DNA from: Aeromicrobium sp. Leaf245
GTDB lineage: Bacteria; Actinomycetota; Actinomycetes; Propionibacteriales; Nocardioidaceae
Direction of reading: 5' to 3'
Assembly: GCF_942548115.1 (NCBI RefSeq)
Contig: NZ_OW824151.1
Coordinates: 1,364,001-1,428,000, forward strand
Length of the DNA stretch: 64,000 nucleotides
The position numbers were made by a program, and so were the translations under genes. Below, piece by piece: positions 9,392 through 18,825 of this stretch. The stretch's first letter is position 1; each line of letters begins with the position of its first letter. The notes under the pieces are model-generated. The model did no database searches. It was not told the DNA's origin and was given only the letters and a program-made list of their open reading frames with translations.

Positions 9392-10495
9392 ATGGACCGG
9401 CCCCGGCTGTCCGCGCGGTTCCCGGACTTCCCGTGGGACACGCTCGCCGACGCGAAGCAGCGCGCGAACGCCCACCCCGACGGCATCGTCGACCTGTCGA
9501 TCGGCACCCCCGTGGACCCCACGCCCGCGGTCGCCCGTGAGGCGCTCGCCGCGGCGTCGGACGCTCCCGGCTACCCGACGGTGCTCGGACCCGACGCGGT
9601 CCGCCAGGCCGCGGTCGACTGGCTCCGCCGTCGGCTCGGTGTCACGGGGCTCGCCGCCGACCAGGTGCTGCTCACCGTCGGCTCCAAGGAGCTCATCGCC
9701 AACCTGCCGACCCAGCTCGCGCTGGGCCCGGCTGACACCGTCGTGCTGCCGTCGCTGGCGTACCCCACCTACGAGGTGGGTGCCCGCTTCGCCGGCGCCC
9801 GCGTGGTCCTCGGTGACCCGGTCGCCGACGGGCTCACCGACGTGCCGTCCCTGGTGTACGTGAACTCCCCGGCCAACCCGCACGGCGAGGTGCTCGGCGC
9901 CGAGCACCTGCGGGCCGTGGTGCGCTGGTGTCGCGAACGCGGCGCGCTGCTCGTGTCCGACGAGTGCTACGCCGACTTCGGCTGGGACGCGGAGCCGGTC
10001 TCGGTGCTGCACCCCGACGTGTGCGAGGGCAGCCACGAAGGACTGCTGGCGGTCCACTCGACGTCCAAGCGGTCCAACCTGGCGGGCTATCGCGCCGGGT
10101 TCGTGGCAGGCGACCGCGCAGTGGTGGCCGAGCTGCTGGCGGTGCGCAAGCACCTCGGCTTCATGGTGCCGACCCCGGTGCAGCACGCCTTCGCCGCAGC
10201 GATCGCCGACGACGAGCACGTGGAGCTGCAGCGTCGGCGCTACGCCGAGCGGCGAGACGCCCTGCGCCGCGCCCTGGAGTCGGCCGGCTTCACGATCACC
10301 CACTCCGAGGGGGCGCTCTACCTCTGGGCCACCCGCGGGGAGGGCTGCCGCGACACCGTGGCCTGGCTCGCCGAGCGCGGCATCCTGGTGGCACCCGGTG
10401 ACTTCTACGGCGAGCGCGGTGCGAACCACGTGCGGGTCGCGTTCACCGCCACCGACGAGCGCATCGCCGCCGCCGTGGCCCGTCTGACCGCCTGA
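9392..10495 (+). CDS. dapC: Succinyldiaminopimelate transaminase
   Basis: 367 residues of the fold-type I PLP aminotransferase family. The PLP lysine is in STSKRSNLAGYR (Lys226), with VYVNSPANPHGEVL and DECYADFGW before it. The DapC assignment rests on the opening RFPDFPWDTLADAKQRA and the fdxA neighbour. It converts N-succinyl-2-amino-6-oxopimelate to N-succinyl-L,L-diaminopimelate in lysine and peptidoglycan synthesis. ATG 9392 is used; GTG 9389 directly before it is also possible. It starts 24 nt after fdxA and is probably cotranscribed. Confidence 0.87.
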   Translation: MDRPRLSARFPDFPWDTLADAKQRANAHPDGIVDLSIGTPVDPTPAVAREALAAASDAPGYPTVLGPDAVRQAAVDWLRRRLGVTGLAADQVLLTVGSKELIANLPTQLALGPADTVVLPSLAYPTYEVGARFAGARVVLGDPVADGLTDVPSLVYVNSPANPHGEVLGAEHLRAVVRWCRERGALLVSDECYADFGWDAEPVSVLHPDVCEGSHEGLLAVHSTSKRSNLAGYRAGFVAGDRAVVAELLAVRKHLGFMVPTPVQHAFAAAIADDEHVELQRRRYAERRDALRRALESAGFTITHSEGALYLWATRGEGCRDTVAWLAERGILVAPGDFYGERGANHVRVAFTATDERIAAAVARLTA

Positions 10496-10529
10496 ACCCT
10501 GCGCCTCGGGGCGCTGCGTCGAGAAGGCG

Positions 10530-10568
10530 CGTCAAGAAGTCGTCAAGACGCGTCAGGAGCCCGTCAGG
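10530..10568. promoter_or_regulatory. Phased direct repeats upstream of kdp (putative KdpE operator)
   Basis: CGTCAAG occurs at 10530-10536 and 10541-10547, and CGTCAGG at 10551-10557 and 10562-10568. Start-to-start spacing is 11, 10 and 11 bp, so the four sites lie on one face of the helix. They end 39 bp before kdpF. OmpR-family regulators such as KdpE bind tandem direct repeats of this spacing. The same heptamers in the other orientation lie at 18593-18633. Confidence 0.6.
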
Positions 10569-10607
10569 ACGGGCGTCGAGCGGTCGTGACGGGTGTGGGC
10601 TGGGGGC

Positions 10608-10697
10608 ATGTCCCTCGTCACCGCCCTCCAGCTGCTCGGCGTCGTCGCGCTGCTGGTCTACCTCGTCGTGGCCCTCGTGCGGCCCGACCGGTTCTGA
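10608..10697 (+). CDS. kdpF: KdpF small subunit of the potassium P-type ATPase
   Basis: 29 residues: one membrane helix (LLGVVALLVYLVVALV) followed by the family tail RPDRF (usually RPERF). KdpF stabilises the KdpABC complex in the inner membrane. It lies 7 nt before kdpA, which is the normal gene order. It is too short for usual gene calling but is well supported by sequence and position. Confidence 0.9.
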   Translation: MSLVTALQLLGVVALLVYLVVALVRPDRF

Positions 10698-10704
10698 GCC
10701 GCCC

Positions 10705-12375
10705 ATGTCCGACACCGTCTCCGGCCTCCTGACGATCGCGACGCTGCTCGCGCTCCTCGCCGTGGTCTACGTCCCGCTGGGCGACCACATGGCCCGTGTC
10801 TTCACCTCCAGCCGTCACCTGCGCGTCGAGCGAGCCGTCTACCGCATCGGCGGCATCGACCCTGACGCCGAGCAGAGCGCACGCGGCTACGCGCTGAGCG
10901 TGCTCGCGTTCTCCGCCGTGAGCCTCGCGCTGCTCCTCGCCATCCTGGTCGGCCAGTCGGCCCTCCCGTGGAGCCGCGGTCTGCCCGGCATGCCGTGGGA
11001 CATGGCCGTCAACACGGCGGTCTCGTTCGTGACGAACACCAACTGGCAGTCCTACGCGGGGGAGTCCACCCTCGGGTTCAGCGCGCAGGCGCTCGGGCTG
11101 ACGGTGCAGAACTTCGTGTCCGCCGCGGTCGGCCTCGCGGTGGCCGTGGCGCTCGTGAGGGGTCTCGTGCGGACCGAGACGACCACGCTCGGCAGCTTCT
11201 GGGTCGACCTCCTCCGTGGGGTCGTGCGGATCCTGCTGCCGCTCTCCGCGGTGGCCGCGGTCCTCCTGCTGCTGGCGGGTGTCGTGCAGAACCTCGGCGA
11301 CGTCACGGTCCGCACCCTCGCCGGCGGCACCCAGGTGGTCCCCGGCGGCCTCGTGGCGAGCCAGGAGGCGATCAAGGAGCTCGGCACCAACGGTGGCGGC
11401 TTCTTCAACGCCAACTCGGCCCACCCGTTCGAGAACCCGACCGCGCTCACGAACCTGCTCGAGATCTTCCTGCTGCTGGTCGTGCCCGTCTGCCTCACCC
11501 GCACCTTCGGGACGCTGACCGGTCGCCGGCGCCAGGGCCTCGTCCTCCTCGGGGTCATGAGCGTCCTGTGGGCCGGTTCCCTGGCCGTGACGACGTGGGC
11601 CGAGGTCGGTGGGCAGGGCCAGGCCGCCACGGCCGCCGGGGCGGCGATGGAGGGCAAGGAGACCCGGTTCGGGGAGTGGGCCTCGGCCCTGTTCGCCGTC
11701 TCGACCACGGGCACGTCGACCGGTGCCGTCAACGCGGCCCATGACTCGTTCTCGCCCCTCGGTGGCGGCGCGGTGCTGACGAACATGATGCTGGGCGAGG
11801 TGTCACCCGGCGGCGTGGGCGCCGGGCTCTACGGCATCCTCGTGGCCGCGATCCTGGCGGTCTTCGTCGCCGGACTGATGGTGGGCCGGACCCCCGAGCT
11901 GCTCGGCAAGAAGATCGGCACGAAGGAGATGACCTTCGTGGCGCTCTACACGCTCGCCTCGCCCGCCCTGGTGCTCGTGGGCGTCGGCACGGCCATCGCC
12001 CTGCCGTCCAGCGTGGCGGCGATGGGCAACCCAGGCGGTCACGGCTTCTCCGAGGTGGTCTACGCGTTCACCTCGGCGGCCAACAACAACGGCAGCGCGT
12101 TCGGCGGCCTCACGGTGACGTCGACGTTCTTCCAGCTGACGCTCGCGGCGGCCATGCTGCTCGGCCGGTTCGTGCCGATCGTGCTCGTGGTGCTGCTCGC
12201 GGGATCGCTGGCACGCCAGCGACGCGTGCCGACCACGGCGGGCACGCTGCCCACCGACACCCCGCTGTTCGGGGGGCTGGTCGTGGGCGTCGTGCTCCTC
12301 GTCTCCGCGCTCACCTTCTTCCCGACCCTCGCCCTCGGCCCGGTGGCCGAGGCCCTGACAGGAGCCTCCCGATGA
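10705..12375 (+). CDS. kdpA: KdpA, potassium-translocating subunit of Kdp
   Basis: 556 residues with about ten membrane helices, the usual KdpA length. The K+ selectivity segments typical of the SKT superfamily are visible: [33 protein letters not shown] and [11 protein letters not shown]. KdpA is the channel-like subunit that binds external K+ with micromolar affinity. Its stop overlaps the kdpB start by ATGA. Confidence 0.96.
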   Translation: MSDTVSGLLTIATLLALLAVVYVPLGDHMARVFTSSRHLRVERAVYRIGGIDPDAEQSARGYALSVLAFSAVSLALLLAILVGQSALPWSRGLPGMPWDMAVNTAVSFVTNTNWQSYAGESTLGFSAQALGLTVQNFVSAAVGLAVAVALVRGLVRTETTTLGSFWVDLLRGVVRILLPLSAVAAVLLLLAGVVQNLGDVTVRTLAGGTQVVPGGLVASQEAIKELGTNGGGFFNANSAHPFENPTALTNLLEIFLLLVVPVCLTRTFGTLTGRRRQGLVLLGVMSVLWAGSLAVTTWAEVGGQGQAATAAGAAMEGKETRFGEWASALFAVSTTGTSTGAVNAAHDSFSPLGGGAVLTNMMLGEVSPGGVGAGLYGILVAAILAVFVAGLMVGRTPELLGKKIGTKEMTFVALYTLASPALVLVGVGTAIALPSSVAAMGNPGGHGFSEVVYAFTSAANNNGSAFGGLTVTSTFFQLTLAAAMLLGRFVPIVLVVLLAGSLARQRRVPTTAGTLPTDTPLFGGLVVGVVLLVSALTFFPTLALGPVAEALTGASR

Positions 12376-14408
12376 CCCGCACCTCGGCCACCACCCCCCT
12401 GTCGCGGCAGCTTCTCGCGCAGCTGCCGGCCGCGCTGCGCAAGCTCGACCCGCGCCACCTGTGGCGCAGCCCGGTCATGTTCGTCGTCTGGATCGGCTCG
12501 CTCGTCACGACGGTCGCGGCGGTGGTCGACCCGAGCGTGTTCACCCTCGCCATCGCCGTCTGGCTGTGGTTGACGGTCGTCTTCGGCAACCTCGCCGAGG
12601 CCGTCGCGGAGGGCCGCGGCAAGGCGCAGGCGGATTCGCTGCGTGCTGCCCGCACCGACGTGACCGCCCGGCGGATCGACGCCGACGGCGTCGAGCAGGT
12701 GGTGGCCGGGACCGAGCTGCGGGTCGGCGACCGGGTCCGCGTGGCCGCCGGCGAGGTGATCCCGGGCGACGGCGACGTCGTCGAGGGAGTCGCCACCGTC
12801 GACGAGTCCGCCATCACCGGGGAGTCCGCCCCCGTCGTCCGCGAGGCAGGCGGCGACCGCTCGGCCGTCACCGGCGGCACGCGCGTGCTCTCCGACGAGA
12901 TCGTCGTGCGCGTCACGGCTGCGCCGGGGGAGACCTTCCTCGACCGCATGATCTCGCTCGTGGAGGGAGCCGAGCGGCGCAGGACCCCCAACGAGATCGC
13001 CTTGTCGATCCTGCTCGTCAGCCTGACCATCATCTTCCTGCTCGCCGTCGTGACCATCGCGCCGATGGCCGACTACGCCGGAGCGCCCCAGCCGACCGTC
13101 GTCCTCGTCGCGCTGCTGGTCTGCCTCATCCCGACCACCATCGGGGCGCTGCTGTCCGCGATCGGGATCGCCGGCATGGACCGGCTGGTGCGGGTGAACG
13201 TGCTGGCGATGTCCGGCCGCGCGGTGGAGGCCGCAGGAGACGTCAGCACCCTGCTGCTCGACAAGACCGGCACCATCACCTACGGCAACCGCCGAGCGTC
13301 GCGGTTCGTGCCGGCCGAGGGCGTGACCCTCGCCGAGCTGACCGAGGCGGCGCGGGTGGCCTCGCTGGCCGACCTGACGCCCGAGGGCCGCTCCATCGTC
13401 GACCTGGCGGTCGCCGAGACCGGCGGCAGCGGCACGGGTGCATCCCTGCCGAGCGGCGCCGAGGCCGTCGAGTTCACGGCGCAGACGCGCATGTCCGGTG
13501 TCGACCTGCCCGACGGCCGCTCGTTGCGCAAGGGAGCGGGCAGCGCGGTGACCGCGTGGGTCGAGACGCCGCTGTCGCCGACCGTGACCGAGGCGATCGA
13601 CGAGATCTCCCGCTCCGGCGGCACGCCTCTCGTCGTGGCCGAGCGGCAGGGCGACGCCGGCCCGGCCCGGGCCCTCGGCGTCGTGCACCTCAAGGACGTG
13701 GTCAAGGAGGGCATGGTCGAGCGGTTCGCGGAGCTGCGACGCATGGGGATCCGGACGGTCATGGTGACGGGCGACAACGCCCTCACCGCCCGGGCGATCG
13801 CCGCGGAGGCAGGCGTCGACGACGTGCTGGCCGAGGCGACGCCCGAGGACAAGATGCGCCTCATCCGCGAGGAGCAGGCCGGCGGGCGTCTGGTGGCCAT
13901 GACCGGTGACGGCACCAACGACGCGCCGGCCCTGGCCGCGGCCGACGTCGGCGTGGCGATGGCGTCGGGGACGTCGGCGGCCAAGGAGGCCGGCAACATG
14001 GTCGACCTCGACTCCGATCCCACGAAGCTCATCGACGTCGTGCGCATCGGCAAGCAGCTGCTCATCACCCGCGGTGCGCTCACGACGTTCTCGATCGCCA
14101 ACGACCTCGCGAAGTACTTCGCGATCGTGCCGGCCATGTTCGTGGCGGCCTACCCGTCGCTCGACACGCTCAACGTGATGCGGCTGGCCACGCCGGAGTC
14201 GGCGATCCTCTCGGCCGTCGTGTTCAACGCACTGGTGATCGTCGCCCTCATCCCCATCGCCTTGAAGGGGGTGCGCAGCCGCGCGGTCGACGCCGCGAGC
14301 GTGCTGCGCCGCAACCTGCTGGTGTTCGGCCTCGGCGGCGTCGTCGTCCCCTTCGTCGGCATCAAGCTCATCGACCTGCTCGTCTCTCAGATCCCAGGAA
14401 TCGGGTGA
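12372..14408 (+). CDS. kdpB: KdpB, ATP-hydrolysing subunit of Kdp
   Basis: 678 residues, a P-type ATPase. The phosphorylated aspartate is in [10 protein letters not shown] (Asp297), the actuator loop is [12 protein letters not shown], and the hinge motif is [19 protein letters not shown]. Membrane helices flank these domains as expected. It drives K+ uptake through KdpA. Start and stop both overlap neighbours (ATGA with kdpA, GTGA with kdpC), so the subunits are translated in a coupled fashion. Confidence 0.96.
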   Translation: MTRTSATTPLSRQLLAQLPAALRKLDPRHLWRSPVMFVVWIGSLVTTVAAVVDPSVFTLAIAVWLWLTVVFGNLAEAVAEGRGKAQADSLRAARTDVTARRIDADGVEQVVAGTELRVGDRVRVAAGEVIPGDGDVVEGVATVDESAITGESAPVVREAGGDRSAVTGGTRVLSDEIVVRVTAAPGETFLDRMISLVEGAERRRTPNEIALSILLVSLTIIFLLAVVTIAPMADYAGAPQPTVVLVALLVCLIPTTIGALLSAIGIAGMDRLVRVNVLAMSGRAVEAAGDVSTLLLDKTGTITYGNRRASRFVPAEGVTLAELTEAARVASLADLTPEGRSIVDLAVAETGGSGTGASLPSGAEAVEFTAQTRMSGVDLPDGRSLRKGAGSAVTAWVETPLSPTVTEAIDEISRSGGTPLVVAERQGDAGPARALGVVHLKDVVKEGMVERFAELRRMGIRTVMVTGDNALTARAIAAEAGVDDVLAEATPEDKMRLIREEQAGGRLVAMTGDGTNDAPALAAADVGVAMASGTSAAKEAGNMVDLDSDPTKLIDVVRIGKQLLITRGALTTFSIANDLAKYFAIVPAMFVAAYPSLDTLNVMRLATPESAILSAVVFNALVIVALIPIALKGVRSRAVDAASVLRRNLLVFGLGGVVVPFVGIKLIDLLVSQIPGIG

Positions 14409-14986
14409 TCGTCGTGCTTCGCGACCTCCTTCGTCAGTCCTTCGCCGCCGCACGGGTGCTCCTCGTGCTCACGGTCCTTCTCGGCGTGCTCTACCCGGCC
14501 GCGGTGTGGGCGGTCGGTCGCGCCGTCCCCGACCGCGCCGACGGCAGCCTGCTGCGCGTCGACGGCCAGGTCGTCGGCTCCCGGCTGCTGGGTCAGACCT
14601 TCGAGGGACCTTCGTGGTTCCACTCACGACCGTCGGCCGGCTCCTACGACGGCCTCGCGTCGGCCCCGTCCAACCTCGGCCCCTCGAACCCCGACCTCGT
14701 CGCCGCCATCGAGGAGCGTCGTGCCGCCGTGGCGGCCGAGGAGGGCGTCGAGCCCGCTGCCGTGCCGCCCGACGCGGTCACGGCCTCCGGCTCGGGCCTG
14801 GACCCGCACGTCAGTCCCGCGTACGCGGACCTGCAGGTGCCGCGGGTGGCGCGCGAGCGGGGCCTGCCCGTCGACCAGGTGCGCCGGCTGGTCGAGGAGG
14901 CGACGTCGGGGAGGGTCCTCGGCTACCTCGGGGAGCCCACCGTGAACGTCCTCGAGCTGAACGCGAGCCTGCCGGGTGCAGACTGA
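14405..14986 (+). CDS. kdpC: KdpC subunit of Kdp
   Basis: 193 residues from GTG 14405. One N-terminal membrane helix (about 13-35) leads into the periplasmic-side domain with [20 protein letters not shown] and the C-terminal [14 protein letters not shown] motif. KdpC stabilises the complex and increases ATP affinity of KdpB. It overlaps kdpB by 4 bp and kdpD by 11 bp. Confidence 0.94.
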   Translation: MIVVLRDLLRQSFAAARVLLVLTVLLGVLYPAAVWAVGRAVPDRADGSLLRVDGQVVGSRLLGQTFEGPSWFHSRPSAGSYDGLASAPSNLGPSNPDLVAAIEERRAAVAAEEGVEPAAVPPDAVTASGSGLDPHVSPAYADLQVPRVARERGLPVDQVRRLVEEATSGRVLGYLGEPTVNVLELNASLPGAD

Positions 14987-17480
14987 GTCCGTGCGCAGCA
15001 GCGGGTCGAGCGAGCCGGGACGCGGCTGCCTGCGCGTCTACCTGGGCGCTGCGCCCGGAGTCGGGAAGACCTACGCGATGCTCGACGAGGGCGCGAGGCG
15101 TGCGGCGCGGGGCACCGACGTCGTCGTCGGCGTCGTCGAGACGCACGGCCGACTGCGCACCGCGGAGCAGCTGGGCGACCTCGAGGTCGTGCCGCGACGC
15201 AGCGTCGAGCACGGTCGGACCACCCTCACCGAGCTCGACGTCGACGCCGTGCTCGCCCGCGCGCCGCAGGTGTGCCTGGTCGACGAGCTCGCCCACACCA
15301 ACGCGCCCGGCTCCCGGAACACCAAGCGCTGGCAGGACGTGGAGGAGCTGCTCGAGGCCGGCATCGACGTCGTCACCACGGTGAACGTGCAGCACCTGGA
15401 GTCGCTCAACGACGTGACCGAGGCGATCACCGGTGTCCGGCAGCGCGAGACCGTGCCCGACTCGTTCGTCCGTGCGGCGGAGGCCATCGAGCTGGTCGAC
15501 ATGAGCCCGTCGGCCCTGCGACGCCGGCTCGCGCACGGCAACGTGTACCCCGCCGACCGCGTCGACGCGGCCCTGTCGCAGTTCTTCCGCGAGGGGAACC
15601 TGGCGGCGCTGCGCGAGCTGGCGCTGCTGTGGCTCGCGGAGCGGGTCGACGAGGGGCTGGAGCGCTACAGGGAGCGGCACGAGATCGACGCGACCTGGGC
15701 CACGCGCGAGCGGATCGTCGTCGGCGTCACGGGCGGGCCGGAGTCGGAGTCGCTCCTGCGCCGCGCCGCGCGCATCGCGTCGCGAGGGACCGCGGCCGAG
15801 GGCGGTGCGCCGTGGTCGGCGCTGTACGTCTCGCGTGGCGACGGGCTGCGCCAGACCGGACCGGCCCGGCTGGAGGAGCTGCGACGGACGGTGCAGGACC
15901 TCGGTGGGTCCTTCCACACCGCGGTCGGCGACGACGCCGCGACCGCGATCCTCGACTTCGCCCGCGGTCGCAACGCCACCCAGGTGCTGATCGGCGCGAG
16001 CCGTCGCGGTCGCCTCTCCACCCTGCTGCGGCCGGGCATCGGGGAGACGATCGTGACCGAGTCCGGCGACATCGACGTGCACATCGTCACGCACGACGAG
16101 GCGCGCCGCCGTGAGGCGCGGGTGCGCGAGCAGTCGGCCCTGGGGCACCGGCGCACGCTCGCCGGGTTCGTCGTCGGTGTGCTCGGGCCGTTCGCCCTGG
16201 CGGCGCTGCTCCTCGCCACGCCCGAGCTGCACGGCCTGCCCACGGAGGCCATGCTCTTCATGGTGCTCGTCGTCGGCACGGCGCTGCTCGGCGGGCTGCG
16301 TCCGGCCGTGGCCGCGTCGCTCGTCAGCGGCGGGGTGCTGAACTACTTCTTCACGCCTCCCGTCCGGACGCTGCGGATCGCCACGGGCGAGAACGCGGTC
16401 GCCGTGGTGCTCTTCGTCCTCGTCGGCATCTCGGTGGCCCTCGTCGTCGACCGGGCGGCGCGGCTCGCGCTGCTGGCGAGGCGAGCCCGCGAGGAGGCCG
16501 CCACGTTGAGCGTCCTGGCCCACCAGCTCGTCCATGCGGGCCAGGACCTGGACCGGCTGCTGCGCACGACGGTCGAGCTGGTCGACGTCGACGGCGTGGT
16601 CCTGCGCTCGGTCGACGGCACGGTCCTGGGGCGCCACGGCGAGCTCGTCGGCACGGAGACGGTGGTCCCGGTGGGGACCGACCACGAGCTGGTCCTCGTC
16701 GGGGACGGCGCGCCGGGCGGTGACGACGCCCTGCTGGCCGCCGTCGTCGCCCACGTCACCGTGCTGCTGGAGCGTCGCGCGGCCTCGGCCGTGAAGGCCG
16801 AGCAACGGGTGCTGGCCGAGGGGGAGCGGACCAGGACGGCGCTGCTGGCGGCGGTCTCGCACGACCTGCGCACGCCGCTGGCCGCCGTCAAGGCGGCGGT
16901 GAGCAGCCTGCGCGACCCCGGCGTCCCCTGGTCCGACCAGGACCGGGCGGACCTCCTGGAGACGATCGAGGACGGCGCGGACCGCCTCGACGCCCTCGTC
17001 GTCGACCTGCTCGACATGAGTCGGCTCCAGACCGGTGCCGTGGTGGCCCGCACCGACCCGGTCGACGTCGGCGCGGTCGTGCAGCGGGTCGTGACCGGTG
17101 CCGGGGTCGAGGTGGAAGTCCCCGACGACCTCCCGGAGGCGCGGGCCGACGCCGCCCTGCTGGAGCGTGTGCTGGCCAACATCGTCGAGAACGCGCTCAA
17201 GCACGCGGACGGGGCGACGGTGCGGGTCGACGCCACCGCGGTCGGCGGTCGGGTGGTGGTGCGCGTCGTGGACCGTGGTCCCGGCGTGCCCGAGCAACGT
17301 CGCGACGAGATGTTCGCGCCGTTCCAGCGTCTCGGCGACGTGCCCCGCGGCTCCGGCGTCGGGCTCGGCCTCGCCGTCGCGCGGGGCCTCACCGAGGCCA
17401 TGGCCGGCACCCTCACGGCCGAGGACACCCCCGGTGGTGGTCTCACGCTCGTCGTCGAGCTTCCGAGGGCGGCCTCGTGA
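14976..17480 (+). CDS. kdpD: KdpD sensor histidine kinase
   Basis: 834 residues. The N-terminal KdpD domain has the Walker A loop GAAPGVGKT (about 25-33), followed by a Usp-like domain (about 245-370). A DUF4118 four-helix membrane unit follows at about 395-500. The GAF-like linker precedes HisKA with phospho-acceptor His in VSHDLRTPL (about 629). HATPase_c carries NIVENALKHADG and GVGLGLAVARGL. It senses K+ limitation and phosphorylates KdpE. GTG 14976 overlaps kdpC; GTG 14991 is an alternative that changes only five residues. Confidence 0.95.
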   Translation: MQTESVRSSGSSEPGRGCLRVYLGAAPGVGKTYAMLDEGARRAARGTDVVVGVVETHGRLRTAEQLGDLEVVPRRSVEHGRTTLTELDVDAVLARAPQVCLVDELAHTNAPGSRNTKRWQDVEELLEAGIDVVTTVNVQHLESLNDVTEAITGVRQRETVPDSFVRAAEAIELVDMSPSALRRRLAHGNVYPADRVDAALSQFFREGNLAALRELALLWLAERVDEGLERYRERHEIDATWATRERIVVGVTGGPESESLLRRAARIASRGTAAEGGAPWSALYVSRGDGLRQTGPARLEELRRTVQDLGGSFHTAVGDDAATAILDFARGRNATQVLIGASRRGRLSTLLRPGIGETIVTESGDIDVHIVTHDEARRREARVREQSALGHRRTLAGFVVGVLGPFALAALLLATPELHGLPTEAMLFMVLVVGTALLGGLRPAVAASLVSGGVLNYFFTPPVRTLRIATGENAVAVVLFVLVGISVALVVDRAARLALLARRAREEAATLSVLAHQLVHAGQDLDRLLRTTVELVDVDGVVLRSVDGTVLGRHGELVGTETVVPVGTDHELVLVGDGAPGGDDALLAAVVAHVTVLLERRAASAVKAEQRVLAEGERTRTALLAAVSHDLRTPLAAVKAAVSSLRDPGVPWSDQDRADLLETIEDGADRLDALVVDLLDMSRLQTGAVVARTDPVDVGAVVQRVVTGAGVEVEVPDDLPEARADAALLERVLANIVENALKHADGATVRVDATAVGGRVVVRVVDRGPGVPEQRRDEMFAPFQRLGDVPRGSGVGLGLAVARGLTEAMAGTLTAEDTPGGGLTLVVELPRAAS

Positions 17481-17507
17481 GTCGCGTGACCCGTCCATAC
17501 TGGGCGC

Positions 17508-17879
17508 ATGCCGACCGACGTGGACCTCGACCGCACCGAGAAGGCGATGCTGGCGATCGGTGGCTCGGTCGGGCTGTCGGCGCTGCTCGCGCCCACGGTG
17601 CTGCAGCGGGTCTTCGGCATCCCGTCCGACCAGCTGACGGGAGCGGGCTCGGTCGGGTGGCGCCTGTTCGGGGCGCGCAACGTGTACCTCTGCGCGAGGG
17701 CGCTCACCGGTCACCCCGACGGGCTCGCCGCGTTCGGGCCGTTGCAGGCCCTCGACCAGGCGGTCTTCTGGCACGCCTGGTCCACCCGGGCGGTGCCACG
17801 CCCGACCGCCCTGGCCGCTGCGCTGGCCTCCGCCTCCCTGGTGGCGCTCGACGTGCACCGGCGTCGGGGTGCGCGCTGA
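17508..17879 (+). CDS. Small membrane protein inserted between kdpD and kdpE
   Basis: 123 residues, starting at ATG 17508 only 27 nt after kdpD and ending 37 nt before kdpE. Hydrophobic segments lie at about 13-34 and 100-117, with weaker ones at about 54-67 and 80-90. The stretch GWRLFGARNVYLCARA resembles DUF4267-like small membrane proteins; this is a weak match made by eye. The gene sits inside the two-component pair on the same strand and is probably cotranscribed. It could modulate KdpD or be unrelated; nothing in the sequence decides. Confidence 0.7.
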   Translation: MPTDVDLDRTEKAMLAIGGSVGLSALLAPTVLQRVFGIPSDQLTGAGSVGWRLFGARNVYLCARALTGHPDGLAAFGPLQALDQAVFWHAWSTRAVPRPTALAAALASASLVALDVHRRRGAR

Positions 17880-17916
17880 GCCGGCCCGTCGCCACGGTGG
17901 AGACGGAGGTGCACCG

Positions 17917-18597
17917 GTGACCGTCGTGCTCGCGGTCGACGACGACGCCGCGATCCTGCGCACCCTCGGCATCGCGATGCGGGCCCGCGGCTACGAGGTC
18001 GAGACCGTCGCGGACGGCAGGTCCGCGCTGCAGTCTCTCGCCGAACGGGTGCCCGACGTCGTGCTGCTCGACCTCGGCCTGCCCGACCTGGACGGGACGG
18101 AGGTGCTGCGCCGCATCCGCCAGACGTCGCAGGTGCCGGTCGTCGTGCTCTCGGCCCGCCACGAGTCCGACGACAAGGTCGAGGCGCTCGACCTCGGTGC
18201 CGACGACTACGTCACGAAGCCGTTCGGGATGGAGGAGCTCCTGGCGCGCGTCCGTGCCGCGGTGCGCCGGGCCCAGCCGACACCGGCCCCGGTGGTGAGG
18301 GTCGGTGACCTGGAGCTCGACGTCGAGGACCGCAGGGCTGCGCGTGCGGGTGAGACCGTCCACCTGACCCCGACCGAGTGGAAGATCGTCGAGGTGCTGG
18401 CTCGCGCGGAGGGGCGGCTCGTGCGCCAGAGCACGCTGCTGACCGAGGTGTGGGGCCCGTCGTACGAACGGGAGACCCACTACCTGCGGGTGTACCTCGC
18501 GCAGCTTCGCCGCAAGCTGGAGGACGACCCGGCCCATCCCCGGATGCTGATCACGGACCCGGGGCTCGGCTACCGTCTGCTCTCGGACCTGTCCTGA
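17917..18597 (+). CDS. kdpE: KdpE response regulator (OmpR family)
   Basis: 226 residues from GTG 17917, with GGAGACGGAGGT just upstream. The receiver domain has acidic DDD near the N terminus, phospho-acceptor Asp52 in LLDLGLPDLDG, and conserved Ser and Lys (VVLSARH, DYVTKPFG). The C-terminal winged helix (about 130-226) has LTPTEWKIVEVLA and RVYLAQLRRKLEDDP. It activates kdp transcription when phosphorylated by KdpD. Confidence 0.94.
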   Translation: MTVVLAVDDDAAILRTLGIAMRARGYEVETVADGRSALQSLAERVPDVVLLDLGLPDLDGTEVLRRIRQTSQVPVVVLSARHESDDKVEALDLGADDYVTKPFGMEELLARVRAAVRRAQPTPAPVVRVGDLELDVEDRRAARAGETVHLTPTEWKIVEVLARAEGRLVRQSTLLTEVWGPSYERETHYLRVYLAQLRRKLEDDPAHPRMLITDPGLGYRLLSDLS

Positions 18598-18633
18598 CGC
18601 GATCTTGACGCCCCGCCCGCTGGAGCCTTGACG
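18593..18633. promoter_or_regulatory. Second set of putative KdpE boxes
   Basis: CCTGACG (18593-18599), CTTGACG (18604-18610) and CTTGACG (18627-18633) are reverse complements of the heptamers upstream of kdpF. Start spacings are 11 and 23 bp, so one position of a regular array is skipped. The set begins at the very end of kdpE and stops 23 bp before a 54-codon gene. TTGACG also resembles a -35 hexamer, so part of the set may be promoter. Confidence 0.45.
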
Positions 18634-18656
18634 CCGCTCGGGAGCAGGATCGAGTC

Positions 18657-18821
18657 ATGATCTCGACAGCGCACCAGCACTCCGTCCACACCTCGCCGAG
18701 CGAGCCGCGCCCGCCCCGGTCGTTCCACGAGAGCCTCGAGCTGTTCGGTGGCGCGTGGCTGGCCGCAGCGGTCACCACCGCCGTCGGCGGGGTGGCGCTG
18801 CTCGCACGTTTCGCGGCCTGA
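18657..18821 (+). CDS. 54-residue single-helix membrane protein
   Basis: ATG 18657 to TGA 18821. The N-terminal half is polar, rich in His, Pro and Ser. The C-terminal half is one membrane helix (about 30-51, GGAWLAAAVTTAVGGVALL) ending LARFAA. GGGAGCAGG lies upstream. I do not recognise a family. It follows kdpE on the same strand, and the putative KdpE boxes lie directly upstream, so a link to potassium stress is plausible. The reading frame is short and could be incidental, but codon use is normal for the region. Confidence 0.5.
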   Translation: MISTAHQHSVHTSPSEPRPPRSFHESLELFGGAWLAAAVTTAVGGVALLARFAA

Positions 18822-18825
18822 GGCC

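Noticed and set aside
18593..18633. CTTGACG copies as simple -35 promoter hexamers
   Set aside because: Three regularly spaced copies that match the kdp upstream heptamers fit an operator better, though one copy may also serve as -35.
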